Source: an uncultured Fibrobacter sp.
Lineage (GTDB): Bacteria > Fibrobacterota > Fibrobacteria > Fibrobacterales > Fibrobacteraceae
NCBI RefSeq assembly: GCF_900316465.1
Contig: NZ_ONDD01000008.1
Location: 37,477 to 101,476 of the forward strand
Reading direction: 5' to 3'
Length of the DNA stretch: 64,000 bases
Shown here: positions 51,409 through 59,781 of the stretch, piece after piece
Layout: every line of letters begins with the position of its first letter
Position numbering within the stretch: position 1 is the first letter of the stretch
Notes under the pieces: generated by a model
Seen by the model: only the letters and a program-made list of their open reading frames with translations
What the model was told of the DNA's origin: nothing
Databases searched by the model: none
Program-made: the position numbers and the translations under genes

Positions 51409-51843
51409 TCAGATTCCCGTGCTGCCGAAGCCGCCGCGGTCAGCGCCGTCAAGAGAGTCTTCCTCGAAGGTAAGCGTGGGCTGCTGCTCCATGATGCGGA
51501 ACTGAGCGATGCGGCTCCCCTTCTCGATGGTCACGTCGCGGGTAGCGTAAACTGGCATTTTCCACCAGTCATTCGCGCCGCAGTAGCTTGAATCCACCAC
51601 GCCCACGGAATTCGCCTGCAAGATGCCGAAGTTCTTGAACGTGGAGCTGCGCGGGGCGATATGCGCCTCGTAACCCTCGGGCAACTTCATCGCGACCCCC
51701 AGGTGAATGAGTTTAAACTCGCCTGCCTTGAGCGTCACGGTTTCTGCCGCGGCAAGATCAATCCAGTCGGATTTGCCGCCGATGTAAGTGAGTTTCGGAA
51801 TAGAATCGTCGAGGTACTGAATTTTAATCGTCTTCGTGGTCAT
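51409..51843 (-). CDS. dut: Deoxyuridine 5'-triphosphate nucleotidohydrolase
   Basis: 144 residues. It hydrolyses dUTP to dUMP and pyrophosphate, keeping uracil out of DNA. Conserved motifs in order are HLGVAMKLPEGY, APRSSTFKNFGI, GVVDSSYCGANDWW, GSRIAQFRI and the flexible C-terminal RGGFGSTG. The YxGxNDxW variation (YCGANDWW) replaces the usual DYRGE/DxDYRG and is seen in some trimeric dUTPases. It probably shares a transcript with ddh. Confidence 0.93.
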   Translation of the reverse strand: MTTKTIKIQYLDDSIPKLTYIGGKSDWIDLAAAETVTLKAGEFKLIHLGVAMKLPEGYEAHIAPRSSTFKNFGILQANSVGVVDSSYCGANDWWKMPVYATRDVTIEKGSRIAQFRIMEQQPTLTFEEDSLDGADRGGFGSTGI

Positions 51844-51875
51844 GGTGCAAATATATAAAAGTCTATATTTGGAAT

Positions 51876-52415
51876 ATGTCCCTAGAAACAGAACGATTGA
51901 TTCTTCGCCGTTGGCAAGATAGCGACGCCGAAGATCTTTACAAATACGCCAGCGACCCTGATGTGGGCCCTATTGCGGGTTGGCCCGTTCACAAAAATGT
52001 TCAAGAAAGTCTTGGCGTCATTCGGTACGTTTTTTGCGGAGCCGAAGCTTACGCCGTCTGTTTAAAACAAGATAACAAGGCCATCGGAGCAATCGAACTG
52101 AAGCTCAACGGCAACACCGATTTGACCGAGCGCGATGACGAATGCGAACTAGGCTATTGGATCGGCAAACCCTTTTGGGGGCAAGGGCTCATTCCCGAAG
52201 CGGCAAAAGAATTAATACGGCACGCCTTCCAAGATCTTGGCATGCGAAAAGTCTGGTGCGGATACTACGATGGAAATGAAAAATCTCGCCGAGTGCAGGA
52301 AAAATGTGGATTCAAATACCAATGGACCACCAAGGACCTTTATCTCCCCTTGATGAGCGAGCACCGCACGGGGCATGTCAGTTGCATTACAAAAGAAGAA
52401 TATGAAAGTCGCTAA
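51876..52415 (+). CDS. GNAT-family N-acetyltransferase (RimJ/RimL-like)
   Basis: 179 residues. Opens with SLETERLILRRWQDSDAEDLYKYASDPDV, typical of the ribosomal-protein-type GNATs, and has the acetyl-CoA-binding region LGYWIGKPFWGQGLIPEAAKELI and the late YDGNEKSRRVQEKCGF. Target unknown; could be a protein N-terminus or a small amine. Divergent from dut by 32 bases. Its stop overlaps the stop of the convergent 116-residue gene by two bases. Confidence 0.88.
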   Translation: MSLETERLILRRWQDSDAEDLYKYASDPDVGPIAGWPVHKNVQESLGVIRYVFCGAEAYAVCLKQDNKAIGAIELKLNGNTDLTERDDECELGYWIGKPFWGQGLIPEAAKELIRHAFQDLGMRKVWCGYYDGNEKSRRVQEKCGFKYQWTTKDLYLPLMSEHRTGHVSCITKEEYESR

Positions 52416-52762
52416 ATTACGGCGTCAATTTTTTCGTTCCAATGGTTCGTGGTTTCACGGACCATTTCTTTTCCGCAGTCGTAAACGCATAAAAAGCACA
52501 CTTCGTTCACGACTTCGTAATCGGAGCCGCCGTTGAATACGTTCGCGTTACCGTATTCTTCGCGGTCCTTCCACAGGTAGACTATGCAGGCGTTCTGCGC
52601 CGAAACCGCCTTGCAGTAGGCGGCGAGAGAATCTTCGGAAAGGTCAGCGGCGCACGTAGCCCCATTCACCACCAAGGGCGACGCAAGAATTTCGGCAAGC
52701 GATATGATTCGCGTACCATCCTTGGTCAAAATTCGCCCTGCGATGTTGAATTCGACTTCCAT
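52412..52762 (-). CDS. Small protein of unknown function (116 aa)
   Basis: A compact protein with many cysteines (TCAADL, AYCKAV, NACIVYL, VCFLCVYDC). No signal peptide. A possible alpha/beta fold begins EVEFNIAGRILTKDG. No family recognised. It starts two bases after the TrmJ-like stop on the same strand, so it is in the nucleotidyltransferase-trmJ operon. Confidence 0.7.
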   Translation of the reverse strand: MEVEFNIAGRILTKDGTRIISLAEILASPLVVNGATCAADLSEDSLAAYCKAVSAQNACIVYLWKDREEYGNANVFNGGSDYEVVNEVCFLCVYDCGKEMVRETTNHWNEKIDAVI

Positions 52763-52764
52763 GC

Positions 52765-53535
52765 TTATTTTTCAGCAGATTCTGCCGCAGCCTTAGCGGC
52801 CTTGTCGGCGGCTTGTTCCAAGCGGGCAGGCTTTTTTGCGAGATTGCGGATGAGGCCAAACAACGCCGAAAGTTCGTTGCGGGTCGGGTGCAGGCGCTGC
52901 AAGAGCGTATTGAGGAAGTTGTCGCGCCAAGACTGGTCGTGATACTGGCCAGTCAGATAGCGGTCCAGGAATTTCTTGAAACTATCAATCTGATCAATGG
53001 TCGCCGGAGCCGTTTCGCAGGCACCCTTGCTACCACGCTTTGCGCGGCCTTCGCCGTTGGCAAGCGCACCGCTGCGGCAAAGTTCATAAAGGCCCACCGT
53101 AACGGCCTGCGCCAAGTTCAAGCTCATGAGTCCCGGCACCGGAATTTCGCACTGGTAAGTGCAAGCATTCACTTCTTCGGTCTCAAGCCCGCAAGATTCG
53201 CGGCCAAACACCAGCGCAATCGTTCCGTTTTCAGGCAGCAATTCCGAAAGCCCAGGCATCATCGTGTGCTTAATGGCTGAACCGTAAATACGACGGCTAA
53301 ACGCAACCGCGCAAGCGCAAGCGCCAATGGCATCTTCAAACTTGTGCACAATGGTTGCCTTGTCCAAGACTTCGTGACTGTTCGGAGCCGTGTGGTAAGA
53401 ATTTTCGATGACCTTGTCGCGTCTCGGATAAACAATATAAAGTTCATCGAGGGCATAGCAGTGCATGGCGCGGGCCACAAAGCCCACATTGTGCGGATGT
53501 TCCGGTTCGACTAGGACAACTCTAAACTTGCGCAT
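52765..53535 (-). CDS. TrmJ-like SPOUT RNA methyltransferase
   Basis: 256 residues. The SpoU/TrmH knot motifs are present: motif 1 VLVEPEHPHNVGFVARAMHCY, motif 2 IALVFGRESCGLETEEV and motif 3 MSLNLAQAVTVGLYEL. These enzymes transfer methyl from S-adenosylmethionine to ribose 2'-hydroxyls; TrmJ acts on tRNA position 32. An Arg/Lys-rich insert (ANGEGRAKRGSKG) and a C-terminal helix suggest dimer or RNA contacts. The start lies three bases after the nucleotidyltransferase stop. Confidence 0.87.
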   Translation of the reverse strand: MRKFRVVLVEPEHPHNVGFVARAMHCYALDELYIVYPRRDKVIENSYHTAPNSHEVLDKATIVHKFEDAIGACACAVAFSRRIYGSAIKHTMMPGLSELLPENGTIALVFGRESCGLETEEVNACTYQCEIPVPGLMSLNLAQAVTVGLYELCRSGALANGEGRAKRGSKGACETAPATIDQIDSFKKFLDRYLTGQYHDQSWRDNFLNTLLQRLHPTRNELSALFGLIRNLAKKPARLEQAADKAAKAAAESAEK

Positions 53536-53538
53536 AAT

Positions 53539-54426
53539 TTAAACCTTCCAAATAAATCCCTTACCGCGGATTTCATTTTCAATTGTTTCGCCGGGCTGAA
53601 TTTCGGCACCATTATAAATTACGGAATGCTTGATGGTCACGCCTGCGGGCACTTGAACGCCATCTTCAATGACTGCTTCGTTCACGTCGCGGCCAAGCTC
53701 CTTCAAACGAGCTTCCACCGCCGACATCAAGCCTTCGGGCGAGCCCATATCAATCCAAGTCGCATGCAGCTGCGTCATGTCCACGAACGGAGCGCGACCC
53801 GCCGCCAATTCCTGCTTCCAGAATTCGCGGATATCGAATTCCCCGTCGCGGATTCGAGAAAGAGCCTCGTCGCTATACCAAGAAACGCCCGAAAATGTTG
53901 CAGGCAAACCTTCTTCGCTGCCAAAGCGCCCGACCACACCGGCCAAGCGACCGTCCGCACCCACGCGGAACGTATTCACCTTCGGAAAATCGACCGCGAG
54001 CAAAGCCACCTGCGGGCCATTTGGCTGAGCAGCCAACACCTGCGCATTTTCTACAAATGCCTTCAAGTCAAAATTGCAATAGGCATCACCATTCATAATC
54101 AAGAGGCCACCACGATAGCCCTCGTTATAAATGCGCTTGAGCGGACCAGCCGTCCCAAGGATATCGGGCAGTTCCACCCAGACTTTTTCGAAACCTAAAG
54201 TTCCACCCGCTGCAACCACCTGGTCGGCCAGGTAATGGGCATTTGCATGCAAACGAACATTTCCGATAGCACGCGCCTTACGGGCCTGCAAGTCCAGAAT
54301 CGAGGCGTCAACCACGGGAACAAGGGGCTTCGGCACGTCATTTGTAAGCGGGCGAAGACGGGTTCCAAGGCCCGCCGCTAGAATCAAAACATTCAGGGAA
54401 TCGTTATTCACGGGGAATTTTTCCAT
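53539..54426 (-). CDS. Sugar-phosphate nucleotidyltransferase (MurU/RmlA-like)
   Basis: 295 residues from the ATG at 54426, the first methionine giving a normal N-terminus (MEKFPVNNDSLNVLILAAG). The nucleotide-binding signature is LAAGLGTRLRPLTNDVPKPLVPV; GGLLIMNGDAYCNFDL supplies a metal-binding Asp. The C-terminal ~60 residues (EAVIEDGVQVPAGVTIKHSVIYNGAEIQPGE) form short left-handed beta-helix turns. Such enzymes make NDP-sugars for wall or surface polymers; MurU-type use in MurNAc recycling is one possibility and would suit the NamZ-like protein, but this is inferred. The ribosome site is weak. Confidence 0.85.
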   Translation of the reverse strand: MEKFPVNNDSLNVLILAAGLGTRLRPLTNDVPKPLVPVVDASILDLQARKARAIGNVRLHANAHYLADQVVAAGGTLGFEKVWVELPDILGTAGPLKRIYNEGYRGGLLIMNGDAYCNFDLKAFVENAQVLAAQPNGPQVALLAVDFPKVNTFRVGADGRLAGVVGRFGSEEGLPATFSGVSWYSDEALSRIRDGEFDIREFWKQELAAGRAPFVDMTQLHATWIDMGSPEGLMSAVEARLKELGRDVNEAVIEDGVQVPAGVTIKHSVIYNGAEIQPGETIENEIRGKGFIWKV

Positions 54427-54507
54427 TATATGTATAAAGATAGAAAAAGGCGTTCTAAAAAAAATTAACACACTTCTGCAAAGTAAGAATTCTATTTTTA
54501 GGGCACC

Positions 54508-56766
54508 ATGAAGAAACGTTATATTGCCCTTATCGTTCTTGCGGCCCTGATCGTGCTCGTCATCGCCGCCCTCAAAATCGCTCCCGGCATCGCCAAGAAC
54601 TACGTAGTCGATCACTCCGAAGAACTCATCGGCCGAAAGATGAAAATCGAAAACGTGGAATTCAGCCCGTTTACGTTTACCGTCACCGTCGACGACTTCG
54701 CCATCTTTGAACCCGACGGAACCACCCCCTTCGTGGCATTCGAAAAGTTCCGCATCAACGTGAACCCCACGCGACTCATCGCTAAAGAAATCAGTGTGAG
54801 CGAAATCTACCTGAAAGGTCTCTACACCCGCGTAGCACAGAGAGGCGACCTGTTCAACTTCAGCGACATTCTCAACAAGTTTGCCGCCGACTCGACAGCC
54901 GACACCACTGCAAAGGAAGAACCCAAGGTCGATACCACCGCAGCGGACTCTGCTCAGGCCCTGGACCTCGACCCCACCGAAGCCTTGGGCGGATTCAGCG
55001 TGGCAATCGAAAACATCACTCTTGAAAAAGGCAACATCATTTACGAAGACCTCAAGGTGGGCTCCAAGATCCACATCCAGGACTTCTCCGTTGCAATCCC
55101 CGCCGTTTACTTCAGCAACAAGAACACCGACATCGGCGTGAACCTCAAGTTCGCAAACGGTGGCGACCTCGGCGTCAAGGTCCAGTTCAACATGAAGACC
55201 CAGGACTTCGGCGTGAACGTTACGCTCAACAAGCTCGCCCTCGCCGTTGCCAAGCCCTACCTCAAGGATTTTATCAACTACAAGGATTTCGAAGGCTCCC
55301 TCGGCGTGAACCTGAACGTCGCGGGTAACGTGAACAACGTTCTTTCTTCGAACGTGAGCGGCACCGTCTCTGTAGACGACATCAAGCTCACTGAAACCAG
55401 CGGCAAGACCATTGGCGTTGCACACGTCGGCGTCGGCATTGCCAAAGCTAACGTGAACGAAATGGATTTCCGCGTGGATTCCGTGATTGTGGACGGAGCC
55501 TACGCACACCTCGACCTCTTAAAGAACGGCAAGACCAACATCGACATTTTGCTCGAACCGCTGAACAAGCCCGCAAAGGCCGCTCCGGTCGACACGACGG
55601 CCAAGGAAGAAGCCAAGGCTGCCGAAAAGTCCAAGCCGCTCAAGGCCGTGATCAACAAGCTGCAAGTGGTCAACACCAACGTTTCTGCATCCGACCACAC
55701 GCCCAAGCAGACATTCAACTATAAAGTCAGCAACATCACCGTCAACGGTTCGAACATCAATTTCAACACGCCCTGCACCATCAACGTTTCTGCAGCCTTC
55801 CCCGAAGGCGGCGCACTCACGCTCAAGTACAAAGGCGCTCTCTCTGACATTAGTACCATGGACGCCTACATTAGCGTCAAAAACCTTGCGCTCAAGCACT
55901 TCTCGCCGTATAGCCACCACTACACCGGCTACCCCATCAGCTCGGGCACCATGGCATTTGCCAGCGAAAACAAGATGAACGATTGGAACATCGAAAGTAA
56001 GAATACCATCGACATCTACAACATCGACGTCGCCGACAAGGACGGAACCACCGACCCGGAATACATGGTCCCGATGAAGGTCGGCCTCTACATTCTCAAA
56101 GACAAGGATGACAAGATTCAGTTCGACGTTCCTGTGAAGGGCAACGTGAAGGACCCGGAATTCTCTTACCTGAAGATCGTATGGCAGACCGTGATGAACT
56201 TGCTCATCAAGGTGGCTCTCTCCCCGCTCAAGGTCGTGGGTAACGTGGCCGCCACGGGCGCAGGCGTTGTGGGCATTGACCTCGGCAAGAACGACGAAAT
56301 CTACATTGACCCGCTCGCAAGTTCCTTTACCAGCGAACAGTTCGCCAAGGCCCAGAAGATGGTCGAAGCGCTCGCCAAGGACAAGAAACTCAAGATGAAC
56401 TTTGTGCAGAACTTCAACATGAAAAAGACCGTTGAAGCCTACAAAACGCACAAGCTGAAGACCGACTTCTACAAGGCAACGCAGAACAAGACGACGCTCA
56501 ACGAACTCGACGAAAAGGCCATTGTCGCCATCGAAGACAAGGATAGCGCCTACGCCGCCTACGCAGAAGCCCACGCCAAGGAACTAGACCGCAAGACCAT
56601 GGAAAAGGAAATCCTCGCCATGGCCGATGCCCGCAACCAGGAACTGCTCAAGACCTTACAGCAGCAACCCGGCGTGACCAAGAAAAACGTCACCGTGACT
56701 ACAGCCCCGCGCGGTTCACTCACGCAGAAGAAGGCTATGTACAAAGTGCAGATTGATGTGCAGTAG
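54508..56766 (+). CDS. DUF748 / AsmA-like envelope protein (752 aa)
   Basis: An N-terminal membrane helix (YIALIVLAALIVLVIAAL, 5-22) is followed by an AsmA-like start: IGRKMKIENVEFSPFTFTVTVDDFAIFEPDG and the pattern NPTRLIAKEISVSEIYLKG. Residues ~128-150 and ~350-375 are short acidic/alanine linkers with DTT and KEE. The rest alternates beta strands, as expected for repeating-groove lipid-transfer proteins, which bridge inner and outer membranes. Role here is inferred: lipid transport or outer-membrane homeostasis. Divergent from the nucleotidyltransferase gene. Confidence 0.85.
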   Translation: MKKRYIALIVLAALIVLVIAALKIAPGIAKNYVVDHSEELIGRKMKIENVEFSPFTFTVTVDDFAIFEPDGTTPFVAFEKFRINVNPTRLIAKEISVSEIYLKGLYTRVAQRGDLFNFSDILNKFAADSTADTTAKEEPKVDTTAADSAQALDLDPTEALGGFSVAIENITLEKGNIIYEDLKVGSKIHIQDFSVAIPAVYFSNKNTDIGVNLKFANGGDLGVKVQFNMKTQDFGVNVTLNKLALAVAKPYLKDFINYKDFEGSLGVNLNVAGNVNNVLSSNVSGTVSVDDIKLTETSGKTIGVAHVGVGIAKANVNEMDFRVDSVIVDGAYAHLDLLKNGKTNIDILLEPLNKPAKAAPVDTTAKEEAKAAEKSKPLKAVINKLQVVNTNVSASDHTPKQTFNYKVSNITVNGSNINFNTPCTINVSAAFPEGGALTLKYKGALSDISTMDAYISVKNLALKHFSPYSHHYTGYPISSGTMAFASENKMNDWNIESKNTIDIYNIDVADKDGTTDPEYMVPMKVGLYILKDKDDKIQFDVPVKGNVKDPEFSYLKIVWQTVMNLLIKVALSPLKVVGNVAATGAGVVGIDLGKNDEIYIDPLASSFTSEQFAKAQKMVEALAKDKKLKMNFVQNFNMKKTVEAYKTHKLKTDFYKATQNKTTLNELDEKAIVAIEDKDSAYAAYAEAHAKELDRKTMEKEILAMADARNQELLKTLQQQPGVTKKNVTVTTAPRGSLTQKKAMYKVQIDVQ

Positions 56767-56773
56767 GCTGTAA

Positions 56774-56881
56774 GCCGAGCGGTCTGCCGTGAGCCGTCAA
56801 ACGGCACTGCGTAAGCGTGCCGTGGCGGCGAGAGCGAGGCGATATCACATTCTTGATTGTGCGATAGAGCCGAGCGGTCTG
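56774..56881 (+). repeat. Palindromic element with 13-bp direct terminal repeats (GCCGAGCGGTCTG)
   Basis: GCCGAGCGGTCTG occurs at 56774-56786 and again at 56869-56881. Between them are hairpins GCCGT-CAA-ACGGC and CGGCAC-TGCGTAAGC-GTGCCG and a third imperfect one around ATCACATTCTTGATTGTGCGAT. Relatives lie near 33100 and 37230. Confidence 0.65.
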
Positions 56882-56910
56882 TAAAGGGGCAAGTCTTCCC
56901 CTCACTACAA

Positions 56911-56937
56911 AAAGAGCGCTTTTAAGCGCTCTTTTTT
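56911..56937. terminator. Bidirectional terminator
   Basis: AAAGAGCGCT-TTTA-AGCGCTCTTT plus T run, between the DUF748 gene and convergent thiG. Confidence 0.9.
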
Positions 56938-56940
56938 TCG

Positions 56941-56975
56941 TTACCCCTTCGCCTAAGGGCTCTGCCCCTAAAACC
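56941..56975 (-). repeat. Intergenic repeat, copy 2 (see 21707)
   Basis: Read on the minus strand it is GGTTTTAGGGGCAGAGCCC then TTAGGCGAAGGGGTAA, nearly the same as 21707-21740, and again sits just after a gene 3' end (thiG). Confidence 0.6.
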
Positions 56976-56981
56976 CCGATT

Positions 56982-57749
56982 TTAATCTCTCAAGAAACCC
57001 GTGAGCGGGTCAGAAGCAGAGGCACCGCGGGTCAGCACACGACCAAGGCCAGCGAGGTACGCCTTACGGCCCGCTTCGATTGCAAGCTTGAAGCTCTGGG
57101 CCATCATGGGCAAGTTGCCGGCGGTTGCGAGAGCGGTATTCGCCATAATCGCAGCAGCCCCCATTTCCATGGCAGCGCAAGCTTCAGACGGTTTACCGAT
57201 GCCTGCATCCACGATAATCGGGAGGTCGATTTCATCGATGAGAATCTGAATGAATTCGCGTGTCGAAAGACCCTTGTTAGACCCGATCGGAGACGCCAGC
57301 GGCATCACGGCTGCGGCACCCGCGTTAGCGAGGTCGCGCGCCACGTTCAGATCCGGGTACATATACGGCATCACGACGAAACCTTCTTTCGCCAAGGTTT
57401 CCGTCGCCTTGATGGTTTCGTAGTTGTCGGGCAAAAGGTATTTGGTGTCGCGCATGATTTCGATTTTGACGAAATCACCGCAGCCGAGTTCGCGGGAAAG
57501 ACGCGCGATGCGCACCGCCTCTTCGGCGTTGCGTGCGCCGGACGTATTCGGCAACAACGTCACGCCCTTCGGAATGTAATCCAGAATGTTTTCGTGATCC
57601 TTGGTATTCGCACGGCGCACGGCGAGAGTGACAATCTCTGCGCCAGCATCGCGCACCGCAGCCTCAATCAGCTTGAGGGAGTATTTGCCGGAACCTAAGA
57701 TAAAGCGGGAATTGAATTCGTGACCACCGATAACGAGTTTGTCGTCCAT
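56982..57749 (-). CDS. thiG: Thiazole synthase
   Basis: 255 residues. ThiG condenses deoxyxylulose phosphate, dehydroglycine and ThiS-thiocarboxylate into the thiazole part of thiamine. Conserved elements: FILGSGKY, the Schiff-base lysine region GDFVKIEIMRD, VMPLASPIGSNKGL and IIVDAGIGKPSEA. It follows thiS and thiF on the same strand. No thiH or thiO for dehydroglycine is present in the window. Confidence 0.96.
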   Translation of the reverse strand: MDDKLVIGGHEFNSRFILGSGKYSLKLIEAAVRDAGAEIVTLAVRRANTKDHENILDYIPKGVTLLPNTSGARNAEEAVRIARLSRELGCGDFVKIEIMRDTKYLLPDNYETIKATETLAKEGFVVMPYMYPDLNVARDLANAGAAAVMPLASPIGSNKGLSTREFIQILIDEIDLPIIVDAGIGKPSEACAAMEMGAAAIMANTALATAGNLPMMAQSFKLAIEAGRKAYLAGLGRVLTRGASASDPLTGFLRD

Positions 57750-57785
57750 AAAGCCTTCTTTTTTGCAGGGCTAAATATAGCATTA

Positions 57786-57813
57786 GACGAGAGACGAGAG
57801 ACGAAAGACGAGA
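57786..57813. repeat. Four 7-bp tandem repeats (GACGAGA)
   Basis: GACGAGA is repeated four times in a row (third copy GACGAAA) in the 75-base gap between thiF and thiG. Confidence 0.8.
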
Positions 57814-57824
57814 GAATATTTAGG

Positions 57825-58478
57825 CTATTCTAACCCAAGAATTAAACGTATAGCAATCAAGGCCTGGTGAGCGGCGCAAAGCATCACGCGGGGCGCAATA
57901 AGCCCGATTCCATCATTCACATCGCTTTGGCCGTCACCGCAAACAAAAAAGCGCTTGGTCACCTTGCGAGTCGTAATCGAATTTCCGCTGTCGTAGCCCG
58001 CCATGCCAGAAGCCGCAACCAGGAACTTTTCGGGCATATTTTCAAGCACCGTGTTCACAAGCATCGCCTTCGCCTCGGCATTGTCAAAGGCCTCGCAAAT
58101 CACGTCGGCCTTGCAAAGCAACGCCTTCGCATTCTCGGCGATCACTTTTTCGAAATGAGCCTCATATTCCGTATAGGGCGCAATCTCTTTCAAGTTCGCA
58201 AGCAGCGCCTCGGGCTTCGGCCTGCCTACCTGACACGCCTTGTACTGCTGGCGATGCAAATTCGTGACATCGACACTGTCAAAATCAATCAGAATGAGTT
58301 TGCCGACACCGGCTCGTGCCAGAGAAATCGCAATATTCGAGCCCAGGCCGCCCAAGCCGCAAACCGCAACCGTGGCCGCCTGCAACTTGCGCACTGCTTC
58401 TGCACCCTGCCGCTTTTCAAGCGCAGCGTGCATCTCTTCGCGAGAAGGTTCGCGCATCTGCGAAAGATCAGCAGTCAT
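57825..58478 (-). CDS. thiF: Sulfur-carrier adenylyltransferase ThiF, short family
   Basis: 217 residues. The nucleotide motif is CGLGGLGSNIAISLARAGVGKL (~42-63, cut here for length), with the E1-type IDFDSVDVTNLHRQQY. It adenylates the ThiS C-terminus. It resembles the short ThiF type that lacks the paired CxxC zinc motifs of E. coli ThiF/MoeB. The ATG at 58478 overlaps the thiS stop (TGATG); a GTG at 58481 is an alternative. Confidence 0.9.
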   Translation of the reverse strand: MTADLSQMREPSREEMHAALEKRQGAEAVRKLQAATVAVCGLGGLGSNIAISLARAGVGKLILIDFDSVDVTNLHRQQYKACQVGRPKPEALLANLKEIAPYTEYEAHFEKVIAENAKALLCKADVICEAFDNAEAKAMLVNTVLENMPEKFLVAASGMAGYDSGNSITTRKVTKRFFVCGDGQSDVNDGIGLIAPRVMLCAAHQALIAIRLILGLE

Positions 58479-58672
58479 CACCCGCCGCCTACAAAGTTCA
58501 CGACCTCGACGACGTCGCCGTCGGCCAGCACCGTTTCGGCATACTTCGCCTTCGGAACAATTTCCTCGTTCCGTTCCACAGCGATGCGCACGGTATTGAA
58601 CCCGGCTTCTGCCAGGTACTCGGCTACCGTTTTTCCGGCTGCATCGACGCTCTGTCCATTAATCGTTAACAT
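58478..58672 (-). CDS. thiS: Sulfur carrier protein ThiS
   Basis: 64 residues from the ATG at 58672. A ubiquitin-like fold with MLTINGQSVDAAGKTVAEYL and the required C-terminal Gly-Gly in VVNFVGGG. ThiS carries sulfur as a thiocarboxylate to ThiG. First gene of thiS-thiF-thiG. The upstream region shows no recognisable TPP riboswitch. Confidence 0.93.
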   Translation of the reverse strand: MLTINGQSVDAAGKTVAEYLAEAGFNTVRIAVERNEEIVPKAKYAETVLADGDVVEVVNFVGGG

Positions 58673-58812
58673 GTGAACAAATATAAAAAAACAACAATCC
58701 ATCATCATGCCTCGTTTGTAGGCAATATATTTGTTTTGTAATTTATACAACATATTCTGTCATACATTTGCAATTAAAACTTATATTTGCAGGCAAACAA
58801 GGAGACACAAGC

Positions 58813-59781
58813 GTGAAAAAATATTCTCATGCATGGATTGCCTTTATGGCCATCAAGCGTTTGGAAGTTATCGCCACCACAACCGACGAAAAAGTCATTA
58901 GCGGAGTCAGTGACAAAGTACGCACCGAGGCCAAGGCTTTGGTCAAATGGTTCAAGAACTACCGCGACTTCGTGATTAAGGGAGCCTGGTACCCCGACGA
59001 CGTTTTCAAGGACATGGCCACCAGCCACATCGTCAAATACCGCCCCGCCGAAGACGGCACCTACAACACCTTTGGCAGTTTGCCCTCGACCCATAGTATT
59101 TACACCAAGATGTCCAAGGAATCGCCGCTCAAGGGCAAACCCTACAACATCGAAGGCGGCAACTGCGCTGACCGCTGCGAAGCGGTTTCGCACAGCATCA
59201 TCGACAACTTCAAGATGCTCAACCGCGAAGAAAAGGGTTGCCCCATCGCCACATCGGGCAACCATATTGCCATGCGATTCTTCATTTTGAGCCACTACAT
59301 TGCCGACTGCCACATGCCCCTGCATTGCGACTGTCGCCCCTATTCCGACGGCAAGGGCATTCACGGCGGCATCGAAAAGAAATGGGAAGATGCGATCAGC
59401 AAAGCCTACAAGATCGACAAGGACAACAACCGATTCTTCTACGACCCGGATGGATACCCGCTGCCGCTGACAGCATCACCATTCACCACGAACGTGGAAA
59501 AAGAAATTGCCACCCGCAAGTACATGCACGGCTGGGGCGGCAAGAACAATAACGTGTGGGACTACATGAGCGTCGTTTCGCAGTATTCCTACCTGTTCTC
59601 GTACTTCTTGATTCCCGAAGATTTCGAAAACACGAAATCCATGAAGGAATTCGAAACAGATACTGAATGGGGCAAATATTTCGAGATGTACAGCACCATG
59701 ATCTTCAGCGACGCAATCGATTCCGTCGCCCGAATCTGGCTGCACATCTGGATTAAGTACAAGGACTGGGCTAAAGTCTAG
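58813..59781 (+). CDS. S1/P1 nuclease / zinc phospholipase C superfamily protein
   Basis: 322 residues from a GTG at 58813, chosen because AAGGAG lies 8 bases upstream; no good ATG exists nearby. The helical fold's metal ligands are visible: SHAWIAFMAI near the start, CEAVSHSIIDNF, the HxxxDxH core SHYIADCHMPLHCD (~160-173) and HGGIEKKWED. Family members are zinc-dependent nucleases or phospholipases, normally secreted. No signal peptide is seen, so location and substrate are open. Confidence 0.78.
   Translation: MKKYSHAWIAFMAIKRLEVIATTTDEKVISGVSDKVRTEAKALVKWFKNYRDFVIKGAWYPDDVFKDMATSHIVKYRPAEDGTYNTFGSLPSTHSIYTKMSKESPLKGKPYNIEGGNCADRCEAVSHSIIDNFKMLNREEKGCPIATSGNHIAMRFFILSHYIADCHMPLHCDCRPYSDGKGIHGGIEKKWEDAISKAYKIDKDNNRFFYDPDGYPLPLTASPFTTNVEKEIATRKYMHGWGGKNNNVWDYMSVVSQYSYLFSYFLIPEDFENTKSMKEFETDTEWGKYFEMYSTMIFSDAIDSVARIWLHIWIKYKDWAKV

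Noticed and set aside
54427..55509. N-terminal extension of the nucleotidyltransferase frame
   Set aside because: It runs antisense through the DUF748 gene; the family N-terminus begins right after the ATG at 54426.
58673..58812. Possible TPP riboswitch upstream of thiS
   Set aside because: The conserved CUGAGA-type core and paired arms were not found on the minus strand.
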